DNA from: Epiperipatus broadwayi
Taxonomy: Eukaryota > Onychophora > Udeonychophora > Euonychophora > Peripatidae
Direction of reading: 5' to 3'
Assembly (NCBI GenBank): GCA_028023455.1
Contig: JAQFVV010012490.1
Span: 3,534,001 to 3,598,000, forward strand
Length of the DNA: 64,000 nt
Numbering within the stretch: position 1 is the first letter of the stretch; each line of letters begins with the position of its first letter. Under the pieces are notes generated by a model that saw only the letters and a program-made list of their open reading frames with translations, ran no database searches and had not been told where the DNA came from. The position numbers and the translations under genes are program-made. Shown here piece by piece: positions 48,904 through 59,879 of the stretch.

Positions 48904-49541
48904 TTTTTAAATGGGGGGGGTTATTGAATATTTATATGAGGAACAGCATATCTGTTTCATTACCCCTCACCAAATTTTGGGATGAAATCGCCTGGAAGTA
49001 CGATTTCATTCCATATACTATACACATTATTTCTCAGTACTGCTTGGTTTTAGATATGCTGATGAATGGGCAAGATGAGCTGGAAAAGTGAATACATGAA
49101 CCATAGCCTCCAATGCCAGGATAAGTAGACGGCCAAGCGCAAACTACCAGTACACACTGCCTCATGACGTCACGAGAAAATACCTCATTTTTAAGCACTA
49201 CCTCTCTTGTACTTAGAAGTATCATCCAACCAAGAATAGGAGCCAGAAAAAAAAAATTTGGCACTCAGCCAACCCTGCTCAGCTTCGGTGAGTCTTAGGG
49301 GCTATCATTTGGCCTATCCATGAGACCAAGGCCTATACATGAGACCTATTTATACGCACTGCTGGACTACTCTTAGAGCACAACATCCAGGTCTGGATAG
49401 TGCCGAGCATATACTTCGGAGCACCATAACACAATGCATCCAAGCAGCTCCGCTCAATCATCCACCATTTCAACATGAAAAACACAAGTTCATGCATCAC
49501 TACACCACACTCACAAACTTTTTCCATCAGCTATCTCTATT
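48904..49541 (-). other. Internal region downstream of the gag-like ORF
   Basis: About 640 bp between the ORF stop and the 3' LTR, more GC-rich than the surroundings. No pol motifs. It includes a 5S-rRNA-like fragment at 49261-49320. A run of G (plus) at 48915-48922 lies 12 bp inside the LTR boundary. Several short open frames here overlap on both strands and are not supported. Confidence 0.5.
49261..49320 (-). ncRNA. 5S rRNA-like fragment (possible Pol III promoter relic)
   Basis: On the minus strand the segment containing CTCACCGAAGCTGAGCAGGG followed by TTGG resembles the animal 5S rRNA internal control region (ACCGAAGYTAAGCARSGTYGG). The rest of a 5S gene is not clearly present. Could be a fragment of a 5S-derived SINE captured by the LTR element, or chance. 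Confidence 0.35.
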
Positions 49542-50996
49542 TTATTCCGAATTATAACTGCAACCTGGTTTGGGAGACTGAGGATCATGATCAGTTCTCC
49601 TATAGTCCTCTTTTGTATTATGAGGTGACATACTTCTGGATTGTCTTTTTGTTGAAAATTTATCATGTTTAACATTACTGTGGTGTCTTGCTTCTTCACT
49701 TCTGTATTTTCTTTGGAGATCCTTGTTACTGTTTGATCTTCTAATTATACGCGTCCGATATGGACCATGAACACCATCTGTGGATTTCCTCCTGTTCCTC
49801 TTCCATGGTGGTACTTCATTTTTACATAAAAGTTTCTTTTTAAATGGTTCTTCTGCCATAGTAATTATTTTTTTGGTATTTGTAAAGGTTTTTTGTTGCT
49901 TAATTTTTTTCACACTGATAAATCCTGAGTTTTCAGATTCCCTTTTGGTGTCTTTTCCTGCGTAAGCAACTATATTTTTAATAACTGTCTTTATATATTT
50001 TCTTTCTGTACTCAATTTTTGATTTGAGTTTATTAAGCTTTTGTTTATAATTTTTATATATGGCTGAGGACTAACACACTTTTCTTTCCAATTTATGGTT
50101 TCTTTCTCTATCTCTGTTACTATTTCATAGCATATATCAGACAATTTTTCTGAAACATTTTCTTCTATATTGGACAGTTCCTTAGTTATATGAGAATTAA
50201 GTTTTTGATTATGTTCATTTTCATGTTTTTCATCTTCTTGAAGATCAGAAGATTTTAATTTTGCTTTATTAGATTTATTTTCATCCATTTGAAACTCTTT
50301 TGCTGTGTTTGATATTTCAGTCTCAGCTTCTGTATATACTGCTTCTTTCTTTTCAATTTTAGAGGTATATTCCACAATCAGAAGTTTTCCTGAAGGTAGA
50401 CTGACAATTTCAAGATCACCCTTTGTAATTTCAATTTCTTCTTTTTTAACGATCTCAAATTTTGCTTCATCAGTAATAGGATATTCAATTTGTGATTCCT
50501 TTAAAATATCTTTGGTTGGAAATTCCAAAGTTTCCTCCTCATCCAATTTTTTAGACTGAATTATTTCCTTTATCAACTGGTTTAACTTTTCATTTTGATT
50601 TTTCACTGCTTCCATAATTTGTTTTTCTATTCTTTGGTTTACTTCTATTGCTTGCTTGTTATCTTCTTCTCTCTGTTTATCCCTTTTTTGGTTATCTTCT
50701 TCTCTCTGTTTATCCATTTTTTGGTTATCTTCTTCTCTCTGTTTGATATCTTCTTCTCTTTGTTTGTCTCTTTTTTGGTTATCTTCTTCTCTCTGTTTGA
50801 TATCTTCTTCTCTTTGTTTGTCTCTTTTCTTTTGGTCTGCTTTTATAATTTCCAATAACTGGGCTAATGTAGATGTCTCCCCTGTTTTCTCTGATTCCTC
50901 ATCTGCTTTAGCTTCTTGTTTATCTTCTTTCTCAGGAGGATCCTCTATGCTTTCTGTATTCATCATTTTTTTTGATTTTGATCTGGTTTTCATCAA
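49542..50996 (-). CDS. Gag-like protein of the non-autonomous LTR element (484 aa)
   Basis: The only long intact ORF in the window. The N-terminus (about 1-45) is Lys/Glu-rich (MMKTRSKSKK). Residues 50-130 form a highly charged coiled-coil-type region built of repeats such as KQREEDNQKRDKQREED. A middle acidic part follows. The C-terminal 100 residues are basic and Arg/Ser-rich (PPWKRNRRKS, RIIRRSNSNKDLQRK), ending KPGCSYNSE. No CCHC knuckle, protease or RT motif is seen; the basic tail may bind RNA instead. Same strand as the primer-binding site and about 310 bp from it. It is alignable with the broken gag-like remnants at 42.0-43.1 and 53.9-55.0 kb. The first of two Met codons was taken as start. 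Gag identity rests on position and composition, not on a recognised domain. Confidence 0.8.
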   Translation of the reverse strand: MMKTRSKSKKMMNTESIEDPPEKEDKQEAKADEESEKTGETSTLAQLLEIIKADQKKRDKQREEDIKQREEDNQKRDKQREEDIKQREEDNQKMDKQREEDNQKRDKQREEDNKQAIEVNQRIEKQIMEAVKNQNEKLNQLIKEIIQSKKLDEEETLEFPTKDILKESQIEYPITDEAKFEIVKKEEIEITKGDLEIVSLPSGKLLIVEYTSKIEKKEAVYTEAETEISNTAKEFQMDENKSNKAKLKSSDLQEDEKHENEHNQKLNSHITKELSNIEENVSEKLSDICYEIVTEIEKETINWKEKCVSPQPYIKIINKSLINSNQKLSTERKYIKTVIKNIVAYAGKDTKRESENSGFISVKKIKQQKTFTNTKKIITMAEEPFKKKLLCKNEVPPWKRNRRKSTDGVHGPYRTRIIRRSNSNKDLQRKYRSEEARHHSNVKHDKFSTKRQSRSMSPHNTKEDYRRTDHDPQSPKPGCSYNSE

Positions 50997-51305
50997 TATT
51001 TTATTCTAGTTTAGTGGTATTTTTTTAATTTCAACTTTATTAAGCTTCTCTCTCCATCCACACCATGACTTTACTCCATCTTCTTTGAAATGCCTGTTTC
51101 ATTCTTTATGCCATTCTTTTTTGTGTTGTTTTTCTTTTAAACTTTTATCTTTCCATCCTTCCTGAACAAATTACATCACTACATCATATGCACTGTTCAT
51201 ATCACGGAATCATGATCTGCTTATGCCTATGAGTAGGCTAGCTAGATCGGACCTCACAGTAGGGTGGTAAAATTAACCGGCCTATGAGTAAGCTAGCCAG
51301 ATAAG

Positions 51306-51323
51306 GCCCCACGTTGGGCACCA
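51306..51323 (-). promoter_or_regulatory. Primer-binding site, tRNA-Lys type
   Basis: Minus strand TGGTGCCCAACGTGGGGC, 2 nt from the LTR end. It matches the established tRNA-Lys1,2 PBS (TGGCGCCCAACGTGGGGC) at 17 of 18 positions. This fixes the element's orientation as minus and the LTR boundary at 51326. Confidence 0.85.
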
Positions 51324-51325
51324 AA

Positions 51326-53761
51326 TGTAACCGGATCTGCATACAACCGTTTTATTACATCAGCTGTAACAATTTTCTGATGAGCATGTTGTAGGAAGGA
51401 GCTATCAATTGACATTCCTAATGCAGATGTTAATGCCTCCTACAACAATATTTCCTGCTCATCAGAGGATGTAGTATGATAGAGACTGGAAACATCTAAA
51501 TATTTCTATGTTTGGTTTCCCAAAAAGCGCCATTAGAGTTCCGTCTCACTACAACCTGACTTGCCTAGATCTAGTTATGCCAGATGTAGCTCAGAAGGTA
51601 TGAGATTCTCATGAACAAGTGCTATAACTGATGAGTGATGCAATAAAACAAAACATAATTGGACAACTGGATAACCAATTTAATTTTTAGTAACAAAAAA
51701 AAATTTATTAAATAACAATTAATTTGCAATTTCTAACAAAGTTCATTTCTATTCACATGATAACTCATCTTCATTTTTACTTATGAAAGAGTTAGAAGCA
51801 GTTCTTTTTTTATCAATAGTTCATTTACAAGTTCATTTATGAGAAGACGTTTGGAAACAGTCTAATTCAACAATAGTTCAATTTTGAATTCCTTTATGAG
51901 AAGAAGCTTGGAAATATTCTAATTTAACAATAGTTCATTTTGAATTCATTTATGAGAAGAAGCTTGGGAATATTCTGATTCAACAATAGTTCATTTTGAA
52001 TTCATTTATGAGAAAAAGCTTGGAAATATTTTAATTCAACAATAGTTCATTTGGATTCATTTATGAGAAGAAGCTTGGAAACAGTCAAGCACTTATGGTT
52101 TATACAGCATTTCATTATTTTATGAATCATTATTGATTGGTAAAAATTTAAACTTAGCAATTCTTGATTTGTGGAGCATTTATCATTTGGTAACCGAAGC
52201 ATTTATAATTCAGTCAAATATAAAAGTATATTCATACACATAAACTCCGTTTGGCTTGTGGAGCATTTATCATTTAGTAATTGCAGCATTTATAATTTAG
52301 TCAAATATAAGAGTATATTCATACATGTAAACTCTATTTGGCTTGTGGAGCATTTATCATTTAGTAATTGCAGCATTTATAATTTAGTCAAATATAAAAG
52401 TATATTCATATACATAAATTCTGTTTGGCTTGTGGAGCATTTATCATTTAGTAATTAAAGCATTTCTAATTTAGTCAAATATAGAGGTATATTCATACAC
52501 ATGAACTCTGTTTGGCTTGTGGAGCATTTATCATTTAGTAATTGAAGCACTTCTAATCTAGTCAAATATAAAAGTATCTTCATACACATAAACTCTGTTT
52601 GGCTTGTGGAGCATTTATAATTTAGTCAAATATAAAATCATATTCATATACATAAACTCTGTTTGGCTTATGGAGCATTTATCATTTAGTAATCAAAGCA
52701 TTTCTAATTTAGTCAAATATAAGAGTATATTTATACACATAAACTCTGTTTGGCTTGTAGAGCATTTATAATTTAGTAATTAAAGAATTTCTAATTTAGT
52801 CAAATATAAGGGTATATTCATACACATGAATTCTGTTTGGCTTGTGGAGCATTTCTAATCCATATAGTAAATACATTCAAATATTTTATAAATAAATTTG
52901 CGTATAACTATTTCATAATTTCATTTTATAACGTATGATAAACATGTTCTAATATTTTACAAAATAAATTCTACGTAATTATTTCATAACTTCACTTTAT
53001 AACATATGATAAAGATGTTTTAATATTTTATAAAACAAATTCTAGGTAATCATTTCATAACTTCATTTTATAACGTATGATAAAGATGTCTTAATATTTT
53101 ATTAAACAAAACGTATGCAACCGTTTCATAAATTCACTTCATAACATATGATAAATATGTTTTAATATTTTATAAAAATAATTTTTATGTAGATATTTCA
53201 TGATGTCAATTTATAATTTATGGTAAAAAATGTCTAAACATTCCTATAACATAATTACCTTCCAGTTTTGCAGTCTAGTTTACTCTAAAGAAGGCAGGTT
53301 ATTTCATCTATGGAAAGTCATGGCATAGCGTGGAGAGAGTGAAGCCGCTAAATTACCCCATTGTTATTATAGTTCCTCTAGTAAAGCTTTCTTTTTCCAT
53401 TTTCACGTTTTGTTAAAGCTTTATTTTAATGTATCAAAAGAATTAAGTAATACACTTTTTTTTAAAAAAAAAAATTTAATATGTTCTGCTTCTCTGTGTA
53501 AGACGAGAGAGAAAAAAAAATTCTTTTCTTCCGACGACGTGCCTGATTTGAATACTGCCTCAGTTTAACTCAAGTATCTTTTTTCTTTCTTTTTAATGAT
53601 CGGATAATTAATTTCTTTTCTTTTTATTGAGACAGATAAAAAAAAATAAGATGACTTAACATTCTATTCAATTCCATCAATCACAAAATTAAAAATATGA
53701 TTTTTTTTAAACAAATCACAGCTTTTATTTCATTCCCAATTAGGCTGAATCACGCTAGACA
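51326..53761 (-). repeat. 5' LTR of the young element (right copy)
   Basis: 2,436 bp, the same order of hairpin (about 51377-51464) and three tandem arrays as the left LTR. It has one fewer 57-bp and one fewer 87-bp unit. Only scattered substitutions separate the copies. Carries the presumed promoter for the minus-strand transcript. Confidence 0.88.
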
Positions 53762-53929
53762 ATATATATATTGCTTCATATCAGTACTGTCCACCAAAAA
53801 AAAAAAAAAAATAGCAAAAAAGACTTTCCTTGGTTAGTATAAAACACACTCAAAAAGAATCGCTTGTAATGATACATACATATTAAAAAATTAATTTATA
53901 CTTCATGAAAATTTTTTTAGCCATCAAAT

Positions 53930-55030
53930 ATCAGTGTCTATAGCTGTTTTCTTCATAATCCCCATCTGGATTTAATTCTCTTGACATTGAAAGTCATCAT
54001 TCCTCCAAATACTATTTCAGTCTTGGTTTTCAGTATCATCATAGCCAACTAGTCTTCTGGTCTGGTTATATGCTGAAAAACATGCCCTTTGGGTGGATGT
54101 TATCTGTATTTTATTTTGCTCATATTTCCAGGCCATATCTGGTGGTACTTTCTTTCTTTTGGATATTTAACCTGGTGACTTCTTATTAACATGCTCAGAA
54201 TTTTATACAATACTGTAGTATAAGGTCTTTTTAAGAAGGCATTGGTAATTTCATGATAAATTATATTCTCCTTTCCTGGCTGAGTAAAACCAGTTTTATA
54301 AACTAATATACACCATTGATACTTTTGAAAAGTTTTGGAGATTAGTTATCAAGCAGAGTCACCAGTCTTTTGATGCTCCATGCAGATGATTTCAAGGGCT
54401 AGTCATTCTTCTTCAAGAATTTATTGAAAATAAAACAGCTTCTTATACCTTTCAAGGTGCTCTATCAGACTTTTCCCCAACATCACTCGTAAATCATTTT
54501 ATCTGAATCATTTTTCTTTCAGGCAGAATAGAATGTTCCTGTTTTCTTTGTACTTCAGAATATATTGAGGATTCTTTTATCTCAGTTTCTACAACAGGTT
54601 GCTCCTTTTCTTTCAGCTCTGTCTGTATTTTTAGGTCCTTAATTTCAACTTTCACCTGTTTATGAGTTTCACTGCAAAGCTACCATATCTCTTGTTAAAT
54701 CTTGGTTTTAATTTCTTGTTGAGACACTTGTAGATCATTTACCTGTTTGGTCCTATATATCTTTATTATCATCCATTGTTCCCCTCAGCTGTTCTATCTT
54801 CTGCCCTTGACCATCTACCTTATCCATGGTATTCACAACTATTTGCTTGATCCACATTATTATCTGTTCAAATTTTTGTATCTTTGATCTCTTCTTTGTT
54901 TTTTCTTTCTTCTTTTTTATTTTCTTCTTTCTCACTTCTTTGTTCTATCATCATGCTGATTAATATACTCAGTTCGTTTGGATTTTGTTCTCTTTATTCA
55001 TATTTATGCTTTGTTGATCCACTCCACTTC
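53930..55030 (-). pseudogene. gag-like gene remnant, unit 2
   Basis: Broken minus-strand frames. The frame at 54753-54935 gives a Lys-rich start (MRKKKIKKKKEKTKK) and the segment IKQIVVNTMDKVDGQGQKIE, shared with unit 1. The C-terminal part near 54050-54150 reads VPPDMAWKYEQNK and RRLVGYDDTENQD. It parallels VPPWKRN... in the intact ORF at 49542-50996, showing the two elements are related. Confidence 0.6.
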
Positions 55031-55692
55031 CCATGCTTTATGTGAGTGTTTACTCATTCCATACCGACATCATTCCTCTGCCATCTATATTGTGTTCCTC
55101 ATTAATATAGTTTTATGCATAATATTAAACTTTCCATAATGTTTAATCAATAAATAAACCTATCTCGTGAATATATATATATATATTAGGGGATGATATA
55201 TATATACTTAATTTGATTTATTTCTATGTTGACAATATGAAAATTTACAATTGTAATTAATAAAATTAATTTTTTTATTTTATGCATTGCGATATCCTAT
55301 ATACAGAATTTTCTCACTAGCGAATAGAGAAAACAAAATTTTACATCGCAACACCACGCATATATATATATAGTTTATATTATAATTTATTTTTATTTTT
55401 CAGCCATCTAATGATATATGTGATATTTCATCACTAGCAATAAATTGCCAAATAAAACTTTCTTACCAAGAAATATGTTTGCAATCAATCATTAATTCTA
55501 AATTAAATTAAAATGAAGTTATATTAATTATTACTCTTTTAATAAACAAAAAATTCTTCCCCTTCTTCACTTTACTATGTTAAAAGAAAATAAACTTATT
55601 CATTACTTCTCTTTTAGCATTAAAATCTGTTAAGCATTTTGTAATCAATATACAATCCAAATTTGACTTAATCTCACATGATTATACATGGA

Positions 55693-55710
55693 ATTCCATG
55701 TTGGCTGCCA
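55693..55710 (-). promoter_or_regulatory. Possible decayed primer-binding site of the old element
   Basis: Minus strand TGGCAGCCAACATGGAAT resembles the tRNA-Lys1,2 PBS seen at 51306 with about five mismatches. It lies 32 nt from the inferred LTR start, separated by an A-rich tract, which is farther than usual; either the LTR end extends into that tract or it expanded later. Confidence 0.45.
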
Positions 55711-55742
55711 AGTTCTAAAAAAAAACAACAACAACAAATCTA

Positions 55743-56323
55743 TGGTAATAGTCAAAATTGCACTGCTAACATGAAAATCGCTCAAATGTAATCCCACTAC
55801 ACTCAGTTAGATGCAAGAGACTCTTATGATATTTTAATTACCATTATTGATTGCAATAAAAGACAAATGAGAAATTAAGACTTATTTAGGTATATACTAA
55901 TCACCATACAAATAATATAATTGAGTATAATAACATTTAAAGATCTATTATCATAGGATTTAACTGCCCTAGCTAATTTGATGTAAAATTTATATGACTA
56001 GCTATTTACTGCCTCATTATGCACAGACAATATACGACTCTATGCATCTTAAAAATCATTTCTGGATAGAGAGACTCACTGCATAAACTAACTATAACTA
56101 CTAATATCTATTAATATAACTGATCACAACCCAGTTTTAAGACTTATTAATCTTACAAGCTTTAGAATATACTAAAAAACCATTTATATAACTATGTTAT
56201 TAGAAGAACTAGACTAATATAAATACTTTCAGTCTTTAATGCTGGGGAAATTAATACTAAGCAATTCAAATAAGATTAACAAAATATCACAAGCTGGATG
56301 CTCTTTAAGGTCTGTTTTAATAA
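55743..56323 (-). mobile_element. Third LTR of the old array, truncated
   Basis: Starts TGGTAATAGTCAAAA and follows 39,655-40,345 of the first LTR. It is cut at about 56324 by the poly-(GAT) tail of a non-LTR retrotransposon. I could not find its continuation beyond that element. Confidence 0.65.
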
Positions 56324-59300
56324 TAATCATCATCATCAACCACTATCAATACACTGCAGGATGAAGGTCTCTCTAAGTTTATTTCAACTTCTTCAACCTC
56401 TAGTATCTACATCACCTCTACACACTTTCTTATTTCATCCATCCATCTCACATGCAGTCTCTTTGCAGGTCTTTTACAATCTTTTGGAATCCAGTTTAAT
56501 ATTTCAATTGTCCATCTATTATCATCTCTTCTAGCAATATGTTTAGTCCAACTGCACTTCAGTCTTTCAATCCTTTCAATGATGTCAGTAACATTTTTTT
56601 TATTCTCTTATCTATGCATTGCATTTTTGATCTTTCTAGTTACTCCTAACATGCATCTCTTCAGACTTCTTTGAGTGATCTGAAGTTTCAGAATTGCTAT
56701 TCTATTAAGTGTCCAAGTTTGTAGATCTATAAGTAAGAACTGGTACTAACACATTTTTTAAAAATCTTCCTTTTCAAACATTTAATTTAGCTTTATGATT
56801 AAATTCATCCATTATGTTTTCATGTTTTTATCTGTAGTAATAATTTGACCAAGGTATTTGTAGTTGGTAACTTCTTCGAACTCATCATTATCAATCTTTA
56901 TTTTCATCTTTTGAAAAAATCCATTCAACATTACTTTAGTCTTTTTAAGGTTTATCTTTAGTCCTACTTTTTTACTTTCATATAATAACTCTTGCAATAT
57001 TTCCTGAAACTCTGAAGCATTATTTGTAAAAACAACTACATCATCTAAAAAATCTAAATGACTCAAATAATCTCCATTTACTTTTATTCCTTTGGTTTTC
57101 CATTTTAATCCACAAAATACTTCTTCCAACACTACTGTAAAATGTTGGGGGATATGGAGTCACCTTGGCTTACACCCTTCTCAATGTTAACCAAAATCAA
57201 AAAAATGGACAGGATAATGATTTGCATTCATTGTAGTTACACATAATAATGGCTATAAATATTGAATAAACACACTCTGAAAGTACTAAGCTAAACCTTA
57301 TTTGTAAAAAAGGTTTTTTTTATTAACTTCACCTATATACGTTTAAAGCGTATTATAAGTACTAGTATCATTATGTAATCTAATTGTTGCTGTTGCATTT
57401 TTATGAATATTCTTCAGTATATAACAATATCCTGGGTCTATATCTTGATAATTCATTGCTTCAATCACTGAAAAAATGCTTATAAAATCAAATACCTTTT
57501 CATAATCTACAAATCCAAAGCATAATGGCAATTCATAGTCATTAATTTTTTCTATAACTTCTTTCAATACTTGGATATAATACATTGTTCTAAAGTCACT
57601 TTTAAATTCAGCTTGTTCTTTTGATTGGTTGAAATCCAAAGTTCTCTGTAGGTGAGTTGTAATTATCTTTGTAAAAAATTTATATAAAACTGATGAAAGA
57701 CTGATAGGTCTGTAATTTCTAATATCTGTTTTATCACTTTTTTAAAATATTAATATTAATAATGAATTCTTCCAATCAAGTGGTTTATCCTTATCATTTA
57801 GACATTTGGTATCATTTGGTATATAACTTTGCCAAATTTTTATTTATTTTTTCACCTACTTCTTTTAAAATATTGTATATAAGTCCATTATTACCTGGAA
57901 CTTTTTTCTTCTTTATAAATTTAATTGCATGTCCCACTTCTTTATTTAAAATCCTGGCCCAATTCAGAAGATATTAGTTGTTGGTGGTGCTTGTTTTTTA
58001 TTACTATGATACTTGATATAATTCTTCTACCCATTTCATAATATCACCACTCTTTTTAGTACATTTCATTTTTTTTATTATTGCAGATATTAGTTTCCTA
58101 CCAATGCCAAAATGTTTTACCTTCTTGAGACTTTTATTCTCTCTTATAGCATTCCTTGCTATTTCACAATTATACTTATATCATTATCAACTCTTTTTTG
58201 CACCTTTTTACAAAATTCAAAATATTCAATCCTTCTTAATGCATCATTTTGGCATATTTTCAATATTCCTTCTTTTTTCCATAAATTTTCTAGTCTCAGT
58301 AGAAATTTTTTTAGTCAGTTGCTGCTCTTTTCTACCAGCTACCTTTGTTGCAGTTTTTAAAAGTACACCTGAGTCTCGTTTTATGCAATAGATAGGTTCC
58401 TCAGAAAACACACGCAAATGAAATCGCGCAAAAATAGACATAACTTACATTGAAAAAGGGGGGATGCAGTCTGTGATTTTTCAAAATTCGCGTAAAAGCA
58501 AAGCACCAATGTAAAATTACTTTAAAATTCACACACACACAAAAAGGAAATAAAATATGACTAATAAAAAATTTCAAATTTGAAAAAAATTGATACAAAA
58601 CAAACTTTTTTTTAATTATAATATTTAATTTTATTCAAAATAATATATTTTTATGCATAATTTACAGTACAGTAATTTACATTTTTTTATACACATTTTA
58701 ATTATTATGATTTTCTGGTGACAACATAATTAGTAATTAATCTTTGAGACGATGATTTTATTAATTGTTTATAAAGCTCGCGATATCCAGACATACAACC
58801 ATTTAGCTCTCGTTGGAATTTAAGAGCACGTTAATGATTAGTGTCATTAATAAGAAAATAATAATTGATTACGTTCTTTTTTAAAAAGCAAAAACAGAAT
58901 GTGATTTAAAATGCAAAATTAACATGCACAATGTTTGAACAAATTTACATTATAATCTTGTAAAATTTAAGGTGTTGTATGCATAAAATGTGGAAATCAT
59001 GATTTTAATTTCATTATTGCATAAAATCTTACTATTATAAAGCACTGAAAATATTGAAATTATTAAGATAAAAGTCGAATTCCAATAATGTACTATTACT
59101 TTCAATATAATGTAAGTGCACAAAATTTATTATTTAAAGTAATAGCGCTTATTGGAGTTCGACTTCCGGTGAAACATAGATCGCATAACTTCAAAATCAT
59201 GTTAAATAAGTCTGTGTAAAAAGAGACCCAGGTGTATATTGATTATTTTCCTATTAACTTCATTCAAATCTGAATCATGATCAAAATCTGCTAATACTTG

Positions 59301-59600
59301 AAAACAATTCAAGTTCTAATTTAAATTCATTAGAATGTTTCTGAAGATTGGGAATATAAACTCGGAATGTTGTTTTTCTCAATAACTTTTGACCACTAAT
59401 CAATAATCACTTCCTGTGTTAAATTTATTAAAAACATTATAATCTTGAAATATGTATTTTCCGTTAGTCAAAATATAATCCAATTCTGCTGTACCTTCAT
59501 TTAGATGCTTTCATGTCTATTTTCTTTTAACATTTTTCTCAAAAAAAGAATTCATAATATAAAGTTTTTCTTTTTCTGCAAAGTCCATAAGTTTATTTGT
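56324..59600 (-). mobile_element. Decayed non-LTR retrotransposon (APE endonuclease plus RT)
   Basis: Minus-strand order: endonuclease C-terminal part near 59,590-59,280 (KLMDFAEKEKLYIMN, ELDYILTNGKYIFQD, KFNTGSDY), a linker near 58,360-58,100 (KVAGRKEQQLTKKIS), RT N-terminal motifs in the frame 57343-57639 (EQAEFKSDFRTMYYIQVL, LPLCFGFVDYEKVFDF), the palm motif FLDD in the frame 56812-57132 (HLDFLDDVVVFTNN, ...VGLKINLKKTKVM, YKYLGQIITTD), then the protein end and a (GAT)n tail at 56324. The usual F-A-D-D reads F-L-D-D. Many stops and frameshifts; a MITE sits at 58366-59234. It is the endonuclease/RT type common in arachnids and other invertebrates. The 5' end is missing. Confidence 0.82.
58366..59234. 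mobile_element. TA-flanked MITE (Tc1/mariner-pogo type) nested in the non-LTR element
   Basis: 869 bp with inverted ends CACCTGAGTCTCGTTTTA and, inverted, CACCTGGGTCTCTTTTTA, flanked by TA (58364-58365 and 59235-59236). It interrupts the retrotransposon between its endonuclease and RT linker. No transposase frame. TA duplication points to the Tc1/mariner/pogo superfamily; the exact family is unknown. Confidence 0.75.
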
Positions 59601-59604
59601 ATTT

Positions 59605-59862
59605 TTATATTGGACTTTTTACATCATCTAATATGAGTATTGAATGTCTTTTAAAAAATTAACTTTATTTAAATATTCTAAATACATTCAACTGTTAGTA
59701 ATAGCACATCAAACAGGTTAATATACACAAAATGTTTCAAGAGGTATTATTTGCTCCTCTTCTTCAGATTGAATGTATTTGGAATATTTAAATAAAGTTA
59801 AATTTTTCTAAAGACATTAAATACTCATATTAGATTATGGAAATAGTCCAATATAAGAATAA
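59605..59862. repeat. Hairpin of a Penelope-like element (probable terminal repeat)
   Basis: Arms about 59605-59692 and 59765-59862 are inverse copies (landmarks AACTTTATTTAAATATTC and TAATATGAGTATT with their inverses) around a loop of about 70 bp. The minus strand of the loop reads CTGAAGA, AGAGG...CCTCT and GAAAC, close to a hammerhead core, but an extra T precedes GAAAC and no stem I is found. The Penelope-like coding remnant starts directly to the right. Confidence 0.6.
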
Positions 59863-59879
59863 ATGTTCAAAGGTTTTCT

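Larger units (their letters stand above)
46319..53761 (-). mobile_element. Young non-autonomous LTR retrotransposon with gag-like ORF only
   Basis: Two nearly identical LTRs (46319-48903 and 51326-53761), TGTAACC at the plus-strand start and GCTAGACA at the end, and the 4-bp flank ATAT on both sides. The internal region is only 2,422 bp. It has a primer-binding site at 51306-51323 (minus) and one intact 484-codon gag-like ORF; no protease, RT, RNase H or integrase is visible. It must rely on enzymes from another element. Near-identical LTRs and the intact ORF suggest a recent insertion, into unit 2 of the older array. Long LTRs with a short internal domain resemble LARD-type elements. Confidence 0.9.
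53762..55742 (-). mobile_element. Old gag-only LTR element: remainder of unit 2
   Basis: Resumes after the insertion and follows 41.86-43.89 kb of unit 1 with many substitutions. It includes a gag-like remnant and a possible PBS at 55693-55710, then reaches the third LTR start at 55743. Confidence 0.65.

Noticed and set aside
50595-51009. Overlapping plus-strand frames of 84-117 codons rich in Ser/Leu/Phe
   Set aside because: They are antisense shadows of the charged repeat region of the gag-like ORF on the minus strand.
59693-59765. Complete hammerhead in the Penelope-like hairpin
   Set aside because: CTGAAGA, stem II and GAAAC are there, but there is an extra T before GAAAC and no complementary stem I strands next to the core. 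Kept only as hammerhead-like.
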